A DNA stretch of 64,000 nt from Anthopleura xanthogrammica (GCA_964019055.1 OZ025207.1:16953357-17017356), one strand, 5' to 3'. Shown: positions 20,911 to 32,505, numbered from the stretch's first letter. Numbers and translations: made by a program. Notes: generated by a model from the sequence alone, not told the origin.

Positions 20911-21241
20911 ACACTACACTACACTACACTACACTACACTACACTACACTACACTACACTACACTACACTACACTACACTACACTACACTACACTACACT
21001 ACACTACACTACACTACACTACACTACACTACACTACACTACACTACACTACACTACACTACACTACACTACACTACACTACACTACACTACACTACACT
21101 ACACTACACTACACTACACTACACTACACTACACTACACTACACTACACTACACTACACTACACTACACTACACTACACTACACTACACTACACTACACT
21201 ACACTACACTACACTACACTACACTACACTACACTACACTT
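20911..21241 (+). repeat. (ACTAC)n pentanucleotide satellite
   Basis: About 66 nearly perfect copies of a 5 bp unit. It lies between the transposase exon and element 2. Confidence 0.97.
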
Positions 21242-21639
21242 AATTAACTGACCTTCTCTGCTACCTTAAGAGGGAGTCTCTCTAACAGCGGACCACTGGC
21301 TCTGGGTTCAAAAAATAGATTTCTCTTATATTTTTACCATCGAAAGTACTATCTTTCCTCATTACAACTGTGTACTTAGAATCGTTTTATATTCTATTTT
21401 CGAGCCGCTATGCGAATTTTTGTCTATCGACCCCAAATCAGTCAAAAGACGCCGATTTTCAAAGTCGCCAAGGCTTACATTCAAAGTCCGTTTTCTCGGG
21501 TTTTTCTGGAAATGAAAGCTTATATTTTAGTTTAAAGTGAAGCTTAGTGCAACTTCTGACTAGAAACAGCAATATTTTTTTGGAATGTGCAAATTAAGGG
21601 AGGGAAAATCCTAACTGATCGAGACTACTGAACGCGTGA

Positions 21640-22130
21640 CTTGAAAAACTAAGATTAGAGGACTTAGAAGATTGCAAATTTCTCAATTGTGGCACCTCAC
21701 CAAGGTACAAAATACCATCCTACCTTGAGATAAGAAGCTATTCTGCAGATCTATGCAAAAAAATTTGCGGCACATTGCGTTTCTAAGCAATGAACTAAGT
21801 CCAAATATTGTGCTTTTTGCAGGTATTTTCTTGCGTGACATAGAGGCCGTTGAGTCTGTAACGCCTACTTCTTTGCTCATTATTCTCAATACTCTTACCC
21901 AAAATAGGATGAAATGAATGAAAATCTAATTGTAACATGTATTTGTTCTATCATAAAAGATTTCAGCGATCACAGCCTTGTTTTAGCACTATTAAGCGAT
22001 TTTGAAATTTCACCATACGTTATATTTTTTTCTAATTTGCATGTCTCTAGATCGGGAGGTCAAACATTTGTGTTATAATCTCGAAACATAATTGTGCTAC
22101 AGAAAAACTTTTCTTGCTTTTAGAGCTAAA
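21640..22130 (+). repeat. Element 2 inverted repeat, left arm (paired part)
   Basis: Matches the reverse complement of 27355-27881 with scattered differences. The 68-codon frames at 21683-21889 and 27632-27838 are near-identical because of this repeat. More divergent than element 1 arms, so element 2 is probably older. Confidence 0.85.
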
Positions 22131-22945
22131 TATTTTTGTTTGTTTAAGACGAATGTAACATATAACGGATATTATTAATATCTATTGAAATTAATGCGTT
22201 TATTGCGTTATCACCGTTAATTTTTAAAAATAAATACTCTGTCAATTAGAGCTAAATGAAAACAAGGCTATGGTAATACGTCGGGTTGGTGTGCTTTTTT
22301 GGAACTTAATTGTTCATTATAATTGCAAATTGGGTATACTGCTGTGGAAAAAGTGCTAAAAAAGGTTTGTTAAGTACAACTGGAGTTGAACTGCATCAAA
22401 GATTAGATAATAAAATGGTAGCGCTAAATTTTATTTTAATTGATTACTCTTATCATTTCTGATGAAAACCAAGATCATTTACTTAAAGCTTGAGGTCGTA
22501 ATAGATGTGCGTAACTTTCTGGTTATTTCTTACTAGTTTACAATACCGTGAAACTCGGCCGTCTTAAAGACGGCTATCATAGAGGGATCGAAAACCCTGT
22601 TTAGTCGTAATGGAGATGTATTCTGTTGATGCGTCCTATGCAACATTAAAAGAGCTAGCTGAATAAAACAAAACATAAGTTTTTTTAATGCTCTTTAACG
22701 GAGTAATCTACAGAATAAATATCTGCTTTCCGAAATCTAAAGGCTTCCTGTCACAAGAAAAATAACTGTCATCAATAGGGGCGGTGTCCACAATAAACAC
22801 GTGCCTCAAGTCAGTCACTTAGTGAAAGCCTCCTCCTTTTCCAACGAACATATTTATAACTACTGAACGAATGATTGAGGTTTCCTGACCTAAAAGATTA
22901 GACATCAGCCGATATTTTTAGACGGGTCATTAAATAATACTAATT

Positions 22946-25912
22946 TTACTGGGAACATTTGCATTCCTCGATAAGTTCGCCAACCAAACGAACGAGTTCT
23001 GCCTTGAGGTCTTTAGATCGAAACTTTACTTCAAAGTGATTGAGTATTGTTTTAAGCATTGCAACGTTGAAGACTGCGATCTTGTCTCTGTGATAATAGT
23101 CGCATAGATCATACGCGTCATAAGTAATCGGGTGCTGCAAGCCGATGTTATCTCCAATTTCTTTTAACAGATCAAAACGCTCTGACTCCCGTATTACTTC
23201 TTGAATGTCTTCATCATCATCTACTTCAGATTGTACGTTTTCCTTGGGATTGGTAGTATCTTGTGCTCTGGATTTTTTTCTCGAAGCGGAAAGCCGTGAA
23301 AAGAATCCCGCTATTTGGGTCTTCGATAACCATTCTATTCTTTCAAAACGTCTTTCGTTGTCCTCATTTCTCGCGCACCGCATTTCTGCGGCAACTTGTT
23401 CCGGGTCAGCTTTTCTCCCAGTCCTCTCACCCAGGTCAAACTTTGCTGTCAAATACGAGCGCACATTGTCTGTAAAACGAGCAGATGCTGTTCTTGGTTT
23501 TAAAGCCCAGCCCATGGTAAGTGGTGAAGGCGGTGTTTCTTGACGTGATACATAAGATGATTCATCTGGTTTACTGCATGTTTTGGACTTATACGAATCG
23601 ATACCTGAGAATTTAGCCACCCAATCTCGGCGGAGCCCATCGTATAATGTTTCATTTCTTTTTTTCTGGATTTCGTGCAAGCCAACATCAATGTGAAGCT
23701 CGAGATCTGAAAAGGAGTCGAAGTTATAGCTACATCCTACTTCAGGACAAACAAATAGCGATGGCTGATCATCACTATCAATGGCGTTTTTAGGATTTTC
23801 TTGATCTTTGTTAACTGGAAGCTGTCTCATTTCACTAGTGATGAAAAACCCTTGTCCTTCTTGCAATGATATGTTGGTCGCTCCTTGATGTTTAACATAT
23901 AAAGATTTCCAAGGTATGAGTTTCCCGGGACCGATATCGTAGGCTTTCCAGGTAAGCAGTCCTTTCTTTTCATACTTAAAGTTATGAAATTCACTAAAGT
24001 ATTTGATTTTATGCACCTCAAGATTCTGGCTGGATTCATCCAAAGTGTTCGAGGCCGCTGTTGTTCCTTTAACCGGTCTCTCTTTTAACGCCTTCCTCAT
24101 ATGGGAGCCATTCAGAATATCGTTCCCTTCAGCGCAGTATCTCCTGATTGATGCCTTCATTGGACAAAGCACTCTGTCACATATGTCTTTTCCCTGCTGA
24201 GGCTCAGAAAAATCATACCGTTCAACAGCAATTCCAACACGGTCACCAACATCCTTGACTGCTGCAACAAGATTGGTTGTGTGGTAACATCCTGCTTCAT
24301 CTGAACGAATACACACCGTTTTCACATCAGGAAAGTCAACTTTGATATTTTCTAGAAGGCTCTCAAAAACGGAAGTCACAGCAAACCAGTCCTGGGAACA
24401 CGAGTCAAATAGTGAGCATAAGACAAAACTCGGTTAGTCTTGGATTGCTCATCGTAGGTCACTACACTGCTGATATGCCAGCTTAGCCCGCGCTTGCCAA
24501 ACCATTCGCTTTGCTTTTCTCTATACCTCATTTGGTTGAATTTCTTTGCCCAATCAATAATAATGAGGGCGGAGTTGGATGACAAATTACGTATTGCTTC
24601 TTGTTTTGCCTGTTCCTGGTTTACGCCTCGGATAATATGACACTTCCAAGCAAAGATTTTACTTTTGGAGGCCTTAAAGTCGTACATTAGGTCATCGCGT
24701 TGCTCACTGCTGTAAAGATTACTGGAATGATTCTTTATGCTGGCTTCTATCTCATCCATTACCAATCTCAGTTCCTGACAATGTTTGCAAGACAAATGAT
24801 GTGATGAATGCGAACACTTTTTTGTTAACTTCTGAACGCTCTGATCACTCAAGGCAAAGTGCCTACAGTGGTCAGCACACTCGCTTTCTTCGGCCATGCA
24901 GTCCGTTTTGTAGGTGGTTTTAAGATATTTCATGCCATCATTTAGCCTGTTTTTCAAGCTTGTCATGTTTTCTTTATCTGCACCAACTTCGCAAAGCTCA
25001 TCTATTATAGTAGATAGTCGCTCAAAGGCAGACACCCCTTCGGCAGCAGTATTATCGAGGCCACACAATGATTTACGTTGTGAAGCTTCTCGCACTTCCA
25101 AGATACGATACATCGTGGAACGGCTAATTGGCTCAAATGACTCTTCCTTGCAATACTGTAAGTACTGCATCACCATTGTGGACCTTGTAACAGTGCGGAT
25201 TACATTAGGCATTGTTATCTGACTGCCTCCATCTAAGGTAAGCTTTCTTGTTCCAAACGCAACGTCCTGATAAAAATAAGGTCGATTGATGAAATCAACG
25301 AAGTGGTCAACCTTTTGTGTGTCTAGACGTACCCGATGGTGTACTACCTTAGGGACAAATGAGCCTGGACCTCTCTTTTTCGCATGTGATCTAGCCAGTT
25401 TGATTTGCCTCATACTGACTTTTTCATAAGACTCATGAAAAGCTTGCAATTTCTTCATAGTATGGCGGTATGCATATATACTGAGTATTTGTATCTTCAA
25501 GTTACGGGTCTGCGCATCACGATACGCACACATTAACGCGATCAGGTCATCTGTAGGGCTTATGGCTTCTTTTGGCGCTATCAGTTCGCAAACAGTTCGG
25601 CACGCATCTGAGGCTCTATCTTTACAAATGTTTTTATCTTCTGGTTTTGCGTCATCCCAACTTGATGTTAATTGAAACTCCAGTGGCTCAAGAACTCCAA
25701 CAGGTGTATGCGCCGCTATTTTAGCCATCGATTGGTTGAAGTCTTGAACAGCTCTATCATCATTAGCAGAAGCGTTGACGCACAAATCTTCCAGTGAACT
25801 ACCACTTGCAAGATCACTGCAGCATCCTGGTGTCCAGTTCGCGCCAGCAGCACGATGCGTACGAGGTGTTTCCGGTTCAGTTGTTGAGGTTGGCGTAGAT
25901 TTTTTAGGTCTC
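22946..25912 (-). pseudogene. Element 2 transposase exon C, frameshifted
   Basis: One long exon (acceptor TTGACAG before 25912, phase 2) equal to exons 4-6 of element 1 without their introns. The frame breaks by one base near 24400-24411, between SYAHY and the expected continuation. After the shift the downstream frame runs to the stop at 22946. Catalytic-type residues remain: IIIDWAKKF, IRSDEAGCYH (Asp codon 24299-24301) and DICDRVL (24176-24178). Further blocks are a finger (FVCPEVGCSYNFDSFSDLE), GWALKPRTASARFTDN, WLSKTQIAGFFSRL and a SAP-like tail. Confidence 0.8.
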
Positions 25913-26054
25913 CTGTCAACGAAAATAAAAGTGAGGTATTTTATCATAACATATAGAGTCATGGTATTCTTAGGTTATTGCCTTAACTAGTCGACACTGC
26001 ACTGCAGTCCTAGTTCAGTGAAATATGAAATACCTTTCCACTCACAAGACATAC

Positions 26055-26172
26055 CTTTCTGTGGTTGTTTTTGTGGGAGGAACCTTGAACGCGCCAACTA
26101 TTTCATCCTGCAGCCACGCCGCATTGCTCTGCATGTTTTCTTGGTGCTTTGTTCTACATTTTCCACATATTG
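26055..26172 (-). CDS. Element 2 transposase exon B
   Basis: The acceptor TGAAACAG precedes 26172 and the donor is GTATGT after 26055. It encodes ICGKCRTKHQENMQ..., matching element 1 exon 3. Phases agree with exons A and C. Confidence 0.7.
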
Positions 26173-26245
26173 CTGTTTCAGAAAATAGAGATGAATGTGT
26201 AAGCTAGGGGATATTAATTATGACCTTGCTAAATAATAACATTCA

Positions 26246-26525
26246 CTACACTTTCCTTTGTTTTTTGTTTTTGTTTTTTTTGTTGTAGATAGTCTTTCTT
26301 TATTTTCTCTTCTTTTCTTTTTCTTTTTTCCCGTTTCTTTCTTTTTCTACTTCCCTTTCTTCCTGCTTTCTTTGCTGCTTTCTTTTTTCCCTTACTTCCT
26401 CTCTTTTTTCTTATTCCTTTACTCTTTTTTTCTTTATTTTCTTTTTTTTCCCTTCTTTTTCTTTTTTCTTTCCATACTACTTACTAACCTGCTTACTTAT
26501 TTTTTATTATCTCTTTTCGTTGACC
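26246..26525 (+). repeat. Polypyrimidine tract
   Basis: About 280 bases almost entirely C and T on the plus strand, in the intron between exons A and B of element 2. Confidence 0.9.
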
Positions 26526-26588
26526 TATCGCACACGATTTTGTTTTAAATTATTCAACATAAAGATTTAGACCCATCAAAATACTCAC

Positions 26589-26982
26589 GTGATCCAATTT
26601 CGACAGTAACATTGAAAATCGATTTCACTGCATTTGCCATGGCAACATTTATCACATGGCGATCCTTACACTGCTTTTTTCTTGATCCACTATGCCCTGG
26701 ATAGCGACATGTCCGCGGTGCACGCCAAAATCTACCAAAACCATGACGATGGCTCGGACATATGCTCATAGCATCAATTTGGATAGAGCTTAACTCAAAA
26801 TATCCAGCACGTGCAAGAATTAGCTCGCTTTCATTTAGTCCAGAATTTCGTAGATGGCAGCTGGCGAGGTGCTGTGTTATATCTGCCTGACATTCACTTA
26901 ACTTCACCAATTCAATAAATCCTCTAGAGCTCCCACAGGCTATTTTTCTGCTTCCTTTAAAGCTACAAAGGCTAAAATCCAT
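26589..26982 (-). CDS. Element 2 transposase exon A
   Basis: Starts MDFSLCSFKGSRK, matching the element 1 start. It contains LILARAGYFELSS and SICPSHRHGFGRFW and ends before the donor GTGAGT. It corresponds to element 1 exons 1 and 2 fused. An open frame extends upstream to 27069, but the alignment supports Met 26982. Confidence 0.65.
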
Positions 26983-27354
26983 TCTTTCACGAGAGAGGTA
27001 AACACGAGACTCGAAGACTTTATAAACGCCGATCGTCTTGGTGCAAGTAAATACAACCAGGACAGACATGTCGATTTCATTTCTGAAATCATAAATAACT
27101 TATAACCCAACAATTTTGTACTAAACCATATTTTAGGTTTTTTAACTATTTGAGTCCCTTTTTATATCCATAACTATTAATTGAAAATGCATCATGATTC
27201 ACTGTTATTTAGCGCAAGGACATAGTTTCAGCATTGCTACTACTTGGTATAGAGTTGATCAATAAAATGGCTAACGCAATACAAGCTTAAATTTGAATAT
27301 CACAATCATAGAACCTTAGACAAATTATTAAAACAGGTTATTAAAAGAGCTAGA

Positions 27355-27881
27355 AATATCCAGCTCTGAAAGCAAGAAAAGTTATCTTGTACTTTTGTAG
27401 CACAACTATGTTTCGAGGTTATAAGACGAGGATTTCTTTAAAATATACTAACAATGCTTGACCTCCCGACTTTGAAATATGCAAATTGGAAAAAAATATA
27501 TCGTATGGTGAAATTTCAAAATCGCTTAATAGTGCTAAAACAAAGCTGTGATCGCTGAAATCTTTTATGATAGAACAAAAACATGTTACAATTAGATTTT
27601 CATTCATTTCATCCTATTTTGGGTAAGAGTATTGAGAATAACGAGCAAAGAAGTAGGCGTTACAGACTCAACGGCCTCTATGTCACGCAAGAAAATACCT
27701 GCAAAAAGCACAATATTTGGACTTAGCTCATTGCTTAGAAACGCAATGTGCCGCAAATTTTTTTGCATAAATCTGCAGAATAGCTTCTTATCTCAAGGTA
27801 GGATAGTATTTTGTACCTTGGTGAGGTGCCACAATTGAGAAATTTGCAATCTTCTAAGTCCACTAATCTTAGTTTTTCAAG
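27355..27881 (-). repeat. Element 2 inverted repeat, right arm
   Basis: Inverted partner of 21640-22130. Similarity stops at a duplicated GTTTTTCAAG (27872-27890), after which the sequence belongs to the surrounding element. Confidence 0.85.
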
Positions 27882-27934
27882 TTTTTCAAGGGAAACGAAG
27901 TCGCTTTCGTGATGATGCAGTGGGTTTCAAAGTG

Positions 27935-28384
27935 CTAGGCAGAAAAAAAAATTATTAGATTTCGCAAAAATAAATTAAACCTAGGGCAAGAAAAATCAAA
28001 CACTCGTAACTCGAATCGTATCACTTTAGATTTTTGAATAAGCTCTGAAAAAGGTAGTTTTTCATAGAAATAAAAACACTTACCTCGATTGATTTGTGGC
28101 ATCTTTTGTAATGCCATTTTCCATAACTTTGATACTTCATATCTCACATTTCAGAAACCTTTGGCACATAAAAAAAACACCAAAAGAAAGCATTTTTCCT
28201 ACACTTTTCACTCATGGCCGCCATTGAAAGCCACGATGAACCCCGTCTCTCAAAATCTCTGCCAAAGTTGACCGATTTAGGACTGTTAAATCTCCCATGG
28301 TCCTTAGCGGTCACGAAAATCCGCCATCTTGAATATTTTTTCTCACCCGAGCGTGAGACTAGGGAGGGGTGGTCGGGCCCCACC
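27935..28384 (-). other. Right part of the ACA-flanked element
   Basis: Minus-strand sequence here holds candidate 5' exon material (YEVSKLWKMALQKMPQINRG before a GTAAGT donor near 28080) and an ATGGCGG start-like context near the TIR, as at the left end. It is presumably the 5' end of the transposase gene split by element 2. Evidence is weak. Confidence 0.35.
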
Positions 28385-28387
28385 ATG

Positions 28388-28412
28388 ACAGTCACACATG
28401 GGATATTTGCGT
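28388..28412 (+). pseudogene. SRCR unit 3' remnant, right of the ACA-flanked element
   Basis: Begins with the duplicated ACA and reads GTCACACATGGGAT, continuing the unit interrupted at 17790. A second decayed end (TTGACTCTTATTGCAACAG) follows at 28459-28480. Confidence 0.5.
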
Positions 28413-29216
28413 CCAGTAATTTAAGTGTTTTCGTATATAGTGCTTTGTCTAATGACATGTTGACTCTTATTGCAACAGTCATACGAATTTGACACTGGCC
28501 ATTAGAAATGGAATAACTCAAGGTTATTTACTTTAAACTGATTGGACGAAAGCTATATGGGTCATACAGTGAAATACTGTGTGTGGTCGGGATTCTAGCG
28601 GAATAATAACAAAACATTTTTATAGTGTTAAACATAAAGTGTTATGTTATGTATAAAAGTTATATAATTATTTAAATAATCAAAAGGCTTTACGCTTTAA
28701 CTAAAATTGTATTTCTTTTTAATAATACAGGGTTTCCGTACACCCCTTTTCAAATTTGGAATTAGTTGGTTGCTATCAACATTAAAGATTAAAACTGCTA
28801 TAAAGGTTCAACTTCTTAATTTTGTGAACCCCCCATACTAAACATCTTGGATCCACCCATGATGTATAAGCCTAATATTAATAATAAAATAGAAAAAGAT
28901 AGAATAGACTTAATGATAGTCAAGACTTAGCATAAGTAAATCCTTTTCTTGATGCCCGCGAATAGTCACAGTGGATGATGGTAGACTAAGCCAAAAGCGT
29001 TATGGATTACTTCGAATGTTTCATTTTGAAACAACAGCAGTCTTAAAGACATAATTTCAAAGTGATTGCATCAAAAATTATGGCAGCCATTTTGAACGTT
29101 AGCTCGTGCATAACCCTATGCGAATGGATCAATCGTACCGTTTTCTAAACAATCAAAGTATTATGATTTTTTCAACACCAAGAAAACGTAAAAAAAATGT
29201 CATCCCATTTATTTAG

Positions 29217-29534
29217 AGATTCAGGTGCTGACGGCATTATACAAGTGTACCACAGTGGTTAGTGGGGAACAGTGTGTCAAGATGGTTCCACATTATCTGG
29301 TTACTTTGATATGAATGATGATAAGGTTGCATGTCGGCAACTTGGTTTAACCAAAACTGTAGGATATTGGTGGTTTAGACGTGGGACTGGCAAAGTATGG
29401 CTTTACAGCATGCAATTTACAGGCTCAGAGTCCTCACTTGGGAGCTGTTCTCACAATGGATGGGGAAGTGTTTCATCTGGCTGCAACGGTCTGGTTTGTC
29501 TGGTTACAACGGTCACACATATGACTTACATAGT
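29217..29534 (+). pseudogene. SRCR unit, nonsense-mutated
   Basis: Begins DSGADGIIQVYHSG, then TAG (29260-29262) replaces the Gln of GQWGTVC. The rest is well preserved (VACRQLGLTKTVGYWW, GTGKVWLYSMQF), but the Cys after MQ is Phe and the 3' end has a short internal duplication (GGTCTGGTTTGTCTGG). Confidence 0.75.
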
Positions 29535-29851
29535 CATGGCAAATAGGGAACAGTGTTTGCTTATAATTATGGTGACTTTGATATGAATGATGCCAAGGGT
29601 GTATGCCGGCAACAGTGTGGGGAGCAGTGTGTCATGCTTATTGGAAATGGGACATGAGAGATGCAAAGGTCGCATGTCGACAACTTGGTTTCGCCAAAGC
29701 TTTAGGATATTGGTACTACGGACGAGGCACGGGCAAAGTATGGCTTTACAGTATGCAATGTTTTGGCTCAGAGGCCTCACTTGGAAGCTGTACCCACAGT
29801 GGATGGGGAATTGTTTCATCTAGCTGCACTTTGGCACTTTTTATCGCGTAA
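29533..29851 (+). pseudogene. Recombinant SRCR: truncated unit fused to a second unit
   Basis: A first unit (YGDFDMNDAKGVCRQQ) breaks off at about 29612 and is joined to the start of another at GGGGAGCAGTGTGTC. The second reads well (WDMRDAKVACRQLGFAKALG, GTGKVWLYSMQCFGSE, HSGWGIVSSSC), then ends abnormally TLALFIA-stop. The same ending occurs at 35386. Confidence 0.7.
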
Positions 29852-30033
29852 TACAGAATGTAAACTGTAACAAACACATGTTTATCAGTGCTTAGTTCCA
29901 AATAACAAGTTCTGTTACCTGATCGTACCCTTTGGGTATCCTTGAAGTATTAGGACAATCATTATACCAGTAATTGACCTGTGATAAGCAAATTGATTAC
30001 TGTAATCAAGCAATCCAACTAACATAATGATTA

Positions 30034-30285
30034 TGTCCAATGGGGAACAATTTGTCATGGTCATCCTTTTTACAAATGGGATATGAATGATGCCAAGGTT
30101 GCATGTCGACAACTTGGCTTTACCAAAACTGTAGGATATTGGGTCTATGGACGAGGGACGGGTAAAGTATGGCTGAACAGTATGCAATGTACAGGCTCAG
30201 AGTCCTCACTTGGAAGCTGTCCGCACATTGGTTGGGGAGGCGCTTGGTCTAACTGCAACGGTCACATATATGATGTTGGTGTGTT
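30034..30285 (+). CDS. SRCR unit, uninterrupted core
   Basis: Encodes QWGTICHGHPFYKWDMN, DAKVACRQLGFTKTVGYW, GRGTGKVWLNSMQC, LGSCPHIGWG and CNGHIYDVG with no lesion in the core. It is the left copy of a duplicated segment whose other copy is 35569-35828. An SRCR domain is an extracellular disulfide-bonded binding module. Whether this exon is spliced into a gene cannot be told. Confidence 0.65.
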
Positions 30286-31140
30286 TGTATTATTTGAATC
30301 CTCATTAGATGTATTAGAATAGGTAATAAGATTAAATGCTGTCCAATTTGGAAATAATTGGATAAAAAATTTCCGAAGACTGTCAAAATTGGACGAGGCC
30401 GATAAGCCGAGTCCAGTTTGTCAGTCACAGGAATTTTTTCAAATTCAATTATTTCTAAATTAGCATGTAATCCTAAGCTTCTTGTCGATATGATTTGAGA
30501 GTTCGTACATTTAGCTTTCCTTTGCCCTCCTCTGCATCCTCTGCGGGTAGGTTTGAATCGTGATATTTTGAGTTCCAATAGAATTTGCCAAAGTTCAGCA
30601 TCAAGCAGTGATGTCGGAGTTGATTTAAATAGTGATATCAATGAAAATCTTTAGTACGTTATAGCCATCGTGTGAAATAACCATGAAATAAAGCCAATGA
30701 ATCCAAAAAAATCAATTGAAGAATTCATAGCAGAGAAATTAGTAAATTATGCAGGAGCAGCTTTAAAGTCATGTGCTGCCTGCAAGGCGCTCAACCGGAA
30801 TAAAAATAAACAACCGCTTTCCTCAGTCAACAGTACAGTTTGTAAATATGACATTTTTTATGCTAGTGTAGTTAACCCAAATTTATGCACGCCTGCATTC
30901 CTGTGGTCCCTGTCGCTCTTGTACTGCAACTTTGGCGTTATTTGAAATCCCACGAAAGAAGATGATTTGAAAGGCTGAAATTATATGATATAGTAAATCC
31001 ACTCGATGAAAAACAAAATGGAACTCAGAATTTTATGATTCAAGAAAATTGGATCTATGTCGAGGAATTGTTCATCCAGTCACAATAGTCTCAGGTAAAA
31101 TTTTGAGTTTGATTTGCATATTTTCCACTTCATGTTCCAA

Positions 31141-31408
31141 AAATATACACTGGTGCAATGGGGAAGAGTTTGTGCTGTTAACTATTTTGACTTCGAAATG
31201 ACTGATGCCAAGGTTGCTTGCCGTCAAATTGGTTTTACCAAAACTGTAGGATATTGGCTATTTGGAAGAGGAACGTATAAAGTATGGCTACAGGACATGC
31301 AGTGTACAGGCTCAGAGTCCACACTTGGAAGCTGTCCTCACAATGGATGGGGACAGGTTTCCTCTTACTGCAACGGTCACACATATGATGTTGGTGTTGT
31401 GTTGTGCC
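31141..31408 (+). CDS. SRCR unit, uninterrupted core
   Basis: Reads VQWGRVCAVNYFDFEM, DAKVACRQIGFTKTVGYW, GTYKVWLQDMQC, LGSCPHNGWGQVSSYC and DVGVVLC, with all expected cysteines. An open frame extends upstream to 31114. Only about 13 bases separate it from the next unit. Confidence 0.65.
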
Positions 31409-31421
31409 TTATTTTTTTGCA

Positions 31422-31665
31422 GTTTTATACAAGTCTACCACAGCGGCCAGTGGGGAACAGTGTGTCAATATGGTTCCACATTATCTCGTCACTTTGATAT
31501 TAGAGATGCAAAGGTTGCATAGAGACAACTTGGTTTTACCAAAACTGTAGGATATTGGTACTATGGCCGAGGCACGGGTAAAATATGGCTGTACGGTATG
31601 AATTACTCAGGTTTGGAATCGTCACTTGGAAGCTGTTCTCATTGGGGATGGGGAGATTCGCCCTT
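31422..31665 (+). pseudogene. SRCR unit, nonsense-mutated, almost abutting its neighbour
   Basis: Begins FIQVYHSGQWGTVC after an acceptor-like TTTTTTTGCAG. The Cys of VACRQ is TAG (31520-31522). The middle continues GRGTGKIWLYGM and LGSCSHWGWG, then diverges. Confidence 0.7.
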
Positions 31666-32023
31666 TGTATATATTCATTGAACACTGAAGATCTTGGGAG
31701 ACCAATGAAATGACACAAAAACGCATAATAATAAAATACTTCAAGAATAAGGAAACGCAATTGATATAATTTCAGCCTTATAATCAATATTTAAGCAATA
31801 GAAAACTTTTTCCATGTTTACATAGCCTGATAGCAGCACGAGGTGGGGTTGGGAGAGTTCGAGATGGTTATGCAAACCCGAGACTTAAAAAAGAAGTAGA
31901 TCAATGGGGGAACAATATATTATTGTAAACACTGAAACTGAATGACGTTAAGCTAACGTTTCATGTCGGAAACTTTGCATAAGAAAAACGTTTTTATTGA
32001 AAGTGTATCGAAGCGTAATAATA

Positions 32024-32287
32024 AAAGAATGGGGAACAGTTTGGCAAGGTGGTTATCCTGATTACTGGGAAGTGAATGATGCCAAAGTTGCATGTCGTCA
32101 ACTTGGTTTCACCAAAACTGTAGGATATGGACGAGGGACGGGTAAAGTCTGGCTGTACAACATGGGATGTTCAGGCTCAGAGTCCTCACTTGGAATCTGT
32201 TCTCACAACGGTTGGGGAAGTGTTTCCTCTTACTGCAACGGTCACACATATGATGTTGGTGTCGTTTTGGCATTATTCAAATCTTAA
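32024..32287 (+). CDS. SRCR unit with first Cys changed to Trp
   Basis: Open frame WGTVWQGGYPDYWEVN, VACRQLGFTKTVGY, GRGTGKVWLYNMGC, HNGWGSVSSYC, DVGVV. The first conserved Cys is Trp, and a two-residue deletion removes the variable pair after VGY. It probably cannot form the usual disulfide set. Confidence 0.6.
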   Translation, partial: KEWGTVWQGGYPDYWEVNDAKVACRQLGFTKTVGYGRGTGKVWLYNMGCSGSESSLGICSHNGWGSVSSYCNGHTYDVGVVLALFKS

Positions 32288-32505
32288 ATTAGATGTATTA
32301 ATAAAGCTGTGGCTTCAGAAGATAATGTAAATAGCCAATGCCAATGGGGAATTAATAGCAAGTTGTATTCTTTCTTTCTCTATAATGCTGAGTCTTTGAC
32401 CTTGATGATATGCTGTTCGCTTGTTAATGCACGAATTCTTAGGGCAAATATATGCAGGCTAGGAATTCAAAGTTCAACTACAGTTATCCGTCAGTACTGT
32501 TTAGG

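Larger units (their letters stand above)
21270..27890 (-). mobile_element. Element 2: relative of element 1, nested and right-truncated
   Basis: The left end reads TTAA then GAGGGAGTCTCTC (TTAA at 21266-21269), the same TTAAGAG start as element 1. The inverted repeat is recognisable as 21640-22130 against 27355-27881. The outer 370 bp of the left arm has no partner on the right, so the right end is probably lost. Its three-exon transposase gene is homologous to element 1 along its length but frameshifted. It sits wholly inside the ACA-flanked element. Confidence 0.7.
17791..28387 (-). mobile_element. 10.6 kb DNA transposon with ACA target duplications, split by element 2
   Basis: Ends are inverted copies of CAYGGTGGGGCCYGACC. 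ACA flanks both sides (17788-17790, 28388-28390). Deleting the element and one ACA leaves TGCAACAGTCACACATGGG, the exact wording of SRCR unit 3' ends elsewhere. A 3 bp duplication and CAC-type ends suggest a CACTA/Mirage/Chapaev-like family, which is inference. Its minus-strand transposase-like exons lie at 20832-20269 and 19432-18920, and upstream exons probably lie right of element 2 (27.9-28.3 kb). A separate plus-strand frame lies at 17825. Confidence 0.75.

Noticed and set aside
20892..21251. 119-codon frame of Tyr-Thr-Thr-Leu-His type
   Set aside because: Pure translation of the (ACTAC)n satellite.
26258..26548. Phe/Leu-rich 96-codon frame that mimics a multi-pass membrane protein
   Set aside because: Product of the polypyrimidine tract inside an intron of element 2.
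21683..27838. Near-identical 68-codon frames at 21683-21889 (-) and 27632-27838 (+)
   Set aside because: They are the inverted repeat arms of element 2, not genes.
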